Source: Microaerobacter geothermalis (GTDB lineage: Bacteria; Bacillota; Bacilli; DSM-22679). From it: a DNA stretch of 64,000 nucleotides. A model generated the notes under the pieces. That model saw nothing but the letters and a program-made list of their open reading frames with translations, had not been told where the DNA came from and did not search any database. Positions within the stretch are counted from its first letter, which is position 1; every line of letters begins with the position of its first letter. The stretch spans positions 1 through 64,000 of the forward strand of contig NZ_JAKIHL010000007.1 of assembly GCF_021608135.1 (NCBI RefSeq). Direction: 5' to 3'. Positions 62,920 to 64,000 of the stretch are shown here, piece after piece. A program made the position numbers and the translations under genes.

Positions 62920-63135
62920 TATAGAAGTGGAACTAAAGATTTACACGTCCGCAGGTCGAGTTTTGCAAAGAAGTGATTAAAGTTCGCTTCGAGGCTAAAG
63001 AACGGAGCCCTCAAAAACATCTGGGTATTTTCGATGATGGAGTCAGTTTGAGGACTAATTCCCGTTCTTTAGCCACTCCGCTTAGCACGAACTCGAAGGC
63101 TGTCTTTAGCAAATTCTTTGGTTCCATTCAGATAG
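62920..63135. repeat. Dispersed inverted-repeat element, full-length copy inside the arg operon
   Basis: About 216 bp, same orientation as 55588-55801, bounded by TATAGAAGTGGAACTAAAG and TTCTTTGGTTCCATTCAGATAG. It lies between argC and argJ, which normally stand close, so the element is transcribed in the operon and did not stop its use. Confidence 0.85.
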
Positions 63136-63186
63136 CATTTAACGTCTGTGGTCTCTGTTATTTCGGGCAAGAAGGGCGGGTCCTGC

Positions 63187-64000
63187 ATGAAAAGTAAAGT
63201 CGCTTATACCGATGAATCATCTGTTCATCAATCATATCCATTTCAGGTGGTTGATGGGAGCATTACAACTCCAAAGGGATTTACCGCAGGGGGATTTCAT
63301 TGCGGAATCAAGAAAAAACGACCGGATTTGGGGGCTATCTTCTGCTCTGTCCCTGCAACGGCTGCAGCGGTTTATACCACCAATTGCTTTCAAGGAGCGC
63401 CCATTCAAGTGACCAAGGAAAGTTTGGCGGTTGAAGGGAAACTGCAGGTGGTGCTGATCAACAGCGGCATAGCCAATACCTGTACTGGTAAGCAGGGAAT
63501 CATGGATGCTTATGCCATGAGAAGGGAAGCCGCTGAAGTGTTTGGAGTGGAAGAACATCTTGTAGGGATCAATTCCACCGGATGGATTGGTCGGCTTTTG
63601 CCCATGGATACGGTACTAAACGGAATAAAACAACTCCCCTCCTATGTGAGCAGAGATGGGAGCGATGGTTTTAACCGGGCCATTTTAACCACAGATACCT
63701 TTGCAAAAACCCTTTGCGTCAAGTTTCAGATCGATGGAAAGGAAGTTACTTTATCCGGTTCAGCGAAGGGATCGGGAATGATTCATCCCAATATGGCTAC
63801 TATGCTTGGGTTTATTACCACAGATGCTGAAATTGAGCATGAAGCATTGAATCAAGCCCTAAAATGGGTAACCAATGAAACCTATAATATGATTACCGTC
63901 GACGGGGATACCAGCACCAATGATATGGTTGTCGTGATGGCCAGCGGATTAGCGGGAAATCATCCCCTTCATGTGAATCATCCAGAATGGCATGTGTTTA
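63187..64000 (+). CDS. argJ: Bifunctional glutamate N-acetyltransferase/amino-acid acetyltransferase (partial)
   Basis: The open reading frame runs from ATG 63187 to the window edge (271 codons of about 400). ArgJ signatures are VTTPKGFTAGG-like start, NSGIANTCTGKQG, NSTGWIGRLLPM and the KGSGMIHPNMATMLGF cleavage region with the nucleophile Thr. It recycles the acetyl group from N-acetylornithine to glutamate. RBS is near GGGCGGGT. The C-terminal part lies beyond the window. Confidence 0.95.
   Translation, partial: MKSKVAYTDESSVHQSYPFQVVDGSITTPKGFTAGGFHCGIKKKRPDLGAIFCSVPATAAAVYTTNCFQGAPIQVTKESLAVEGKLQVVLINSGIANTCTGKQGIMDAYAMRREAAEVFGVEEHLVGINSTGWIGRLLPMDTVLNGIKQLPSYVSRDGSDGFNRAILTTDTFAKTLCVKFQIDGKEVTLSGSAKGSGMIHPNMATMLGFITTDAEIEHEALNQALKWVTNETYNMITVDGDTSTNDMVVVMASGLAGNHPLHVNHPEWHVF

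Noticed and set aside
1-64000. CRISPR arrays, tRNA or rRNA genes, intact insertion sequences
   Set aside because: I looked for regular spaced repeats, cloverleaf-like and rRNA sequences and transposase genes, and found none that hold up. Only ORF-less repeat elements and the homing endonuclease were seen.

Overview
The window comes from a low-to-moderate G+C Gram-positive bacterium of the order Bacillales. The main evidence is gene order. From about 17.6 kb to 50.7 kb it follows the Bacillus subtilis chromosome block degS-degU-degV-comFA-comFC-yvyF-flgM-flgN-flgK-flgL-(DUF6470)-fliW-csrA-hag-flaG-fliD-fliS-fliT-csp-hpf-secA-prfB, with accessory genes inserted at several points. S-layer-homology domains, AGGAGG ribosome binding sites, TTG/GTG starts, a Zur box and sigma-D promoters of B. 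subtilis type agree. Lipoprotein c-type cytochromes point to a respiring organism. I cannot name the genus.

Layout. 0-10 kb: a TolC-family gene, then a run of secreted or surface proteins (stalk-domain proteins, a CtpB-like S41 protease, a large S8 protease with SLH anchor). A decayed MntA-HepT toxin-antitoxin remnant lies between two of them. 10-17.4 kb: metK, a diheme cytochrome c lipoprotein, a DUF502 protein and a MacB-type efflux system. 17.6-25.5 kb: DegS/DegU, a short glycosyltransferase-like ORF interrupted by a repeat, a GAF-GGDEF cyclase, DegV, ComFA and ComFC. 25.5-29.6 kb: a complete zinc-uptake operon with its own Zur regulator and Zur boxes. 29.8-31 kb: a c-di-GMP-I riboswitch with terminator upstream of an HD-GYP phosphodiesterase. 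31-43.4 kb: the late flagellar genes. The flagellin gene is split by a 354-nt group I intron, a free-standing LAGLIDADG endonuclease gene lies just outside it, and an NTase/HEPN pair interrupts the cluster. 43.4-50.7 kb: a dense DnaA-box cluster, an amino-acid ABC importer without ATPase gene, csp, hpf, secA, and prfB with programmed frameshift. 50.8-55.6 kb: Uma2 and MFS genes, VanZ, and a two-subunit transketolase. 55.8-61.2 kb: a YbhGFSR-like efflux operon. 61.2-64 kb: a small cytochrome c, then argC and argJ (cut by the window end).

How the parts connect. c-di-GMP is made by the GGDEF protein and removed by the riboswitch-controlled HD-GYP protein, next to the motility genes. CsrA and FliW flank the flagellin gene, whose leader carries a textbook CsrA hairpin. 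Promoters of the TolC-like gene at 0.3 kb and the efflux operon at 56 kb share one operator design (TTGAC-N6-GTCAA over the -35 box), so these genes 55 kb apart are probably one co-regulated efflux machine. A family of roughly 110- to 215-bp inverted-repeat elements, several of them inside operons, recurs across the window.

Most promising for follow-up: the flagellin intron with its free-standing homing endonuclease, the shared operator, the DnaA-box cluster, and the dispersed hairpin elements.
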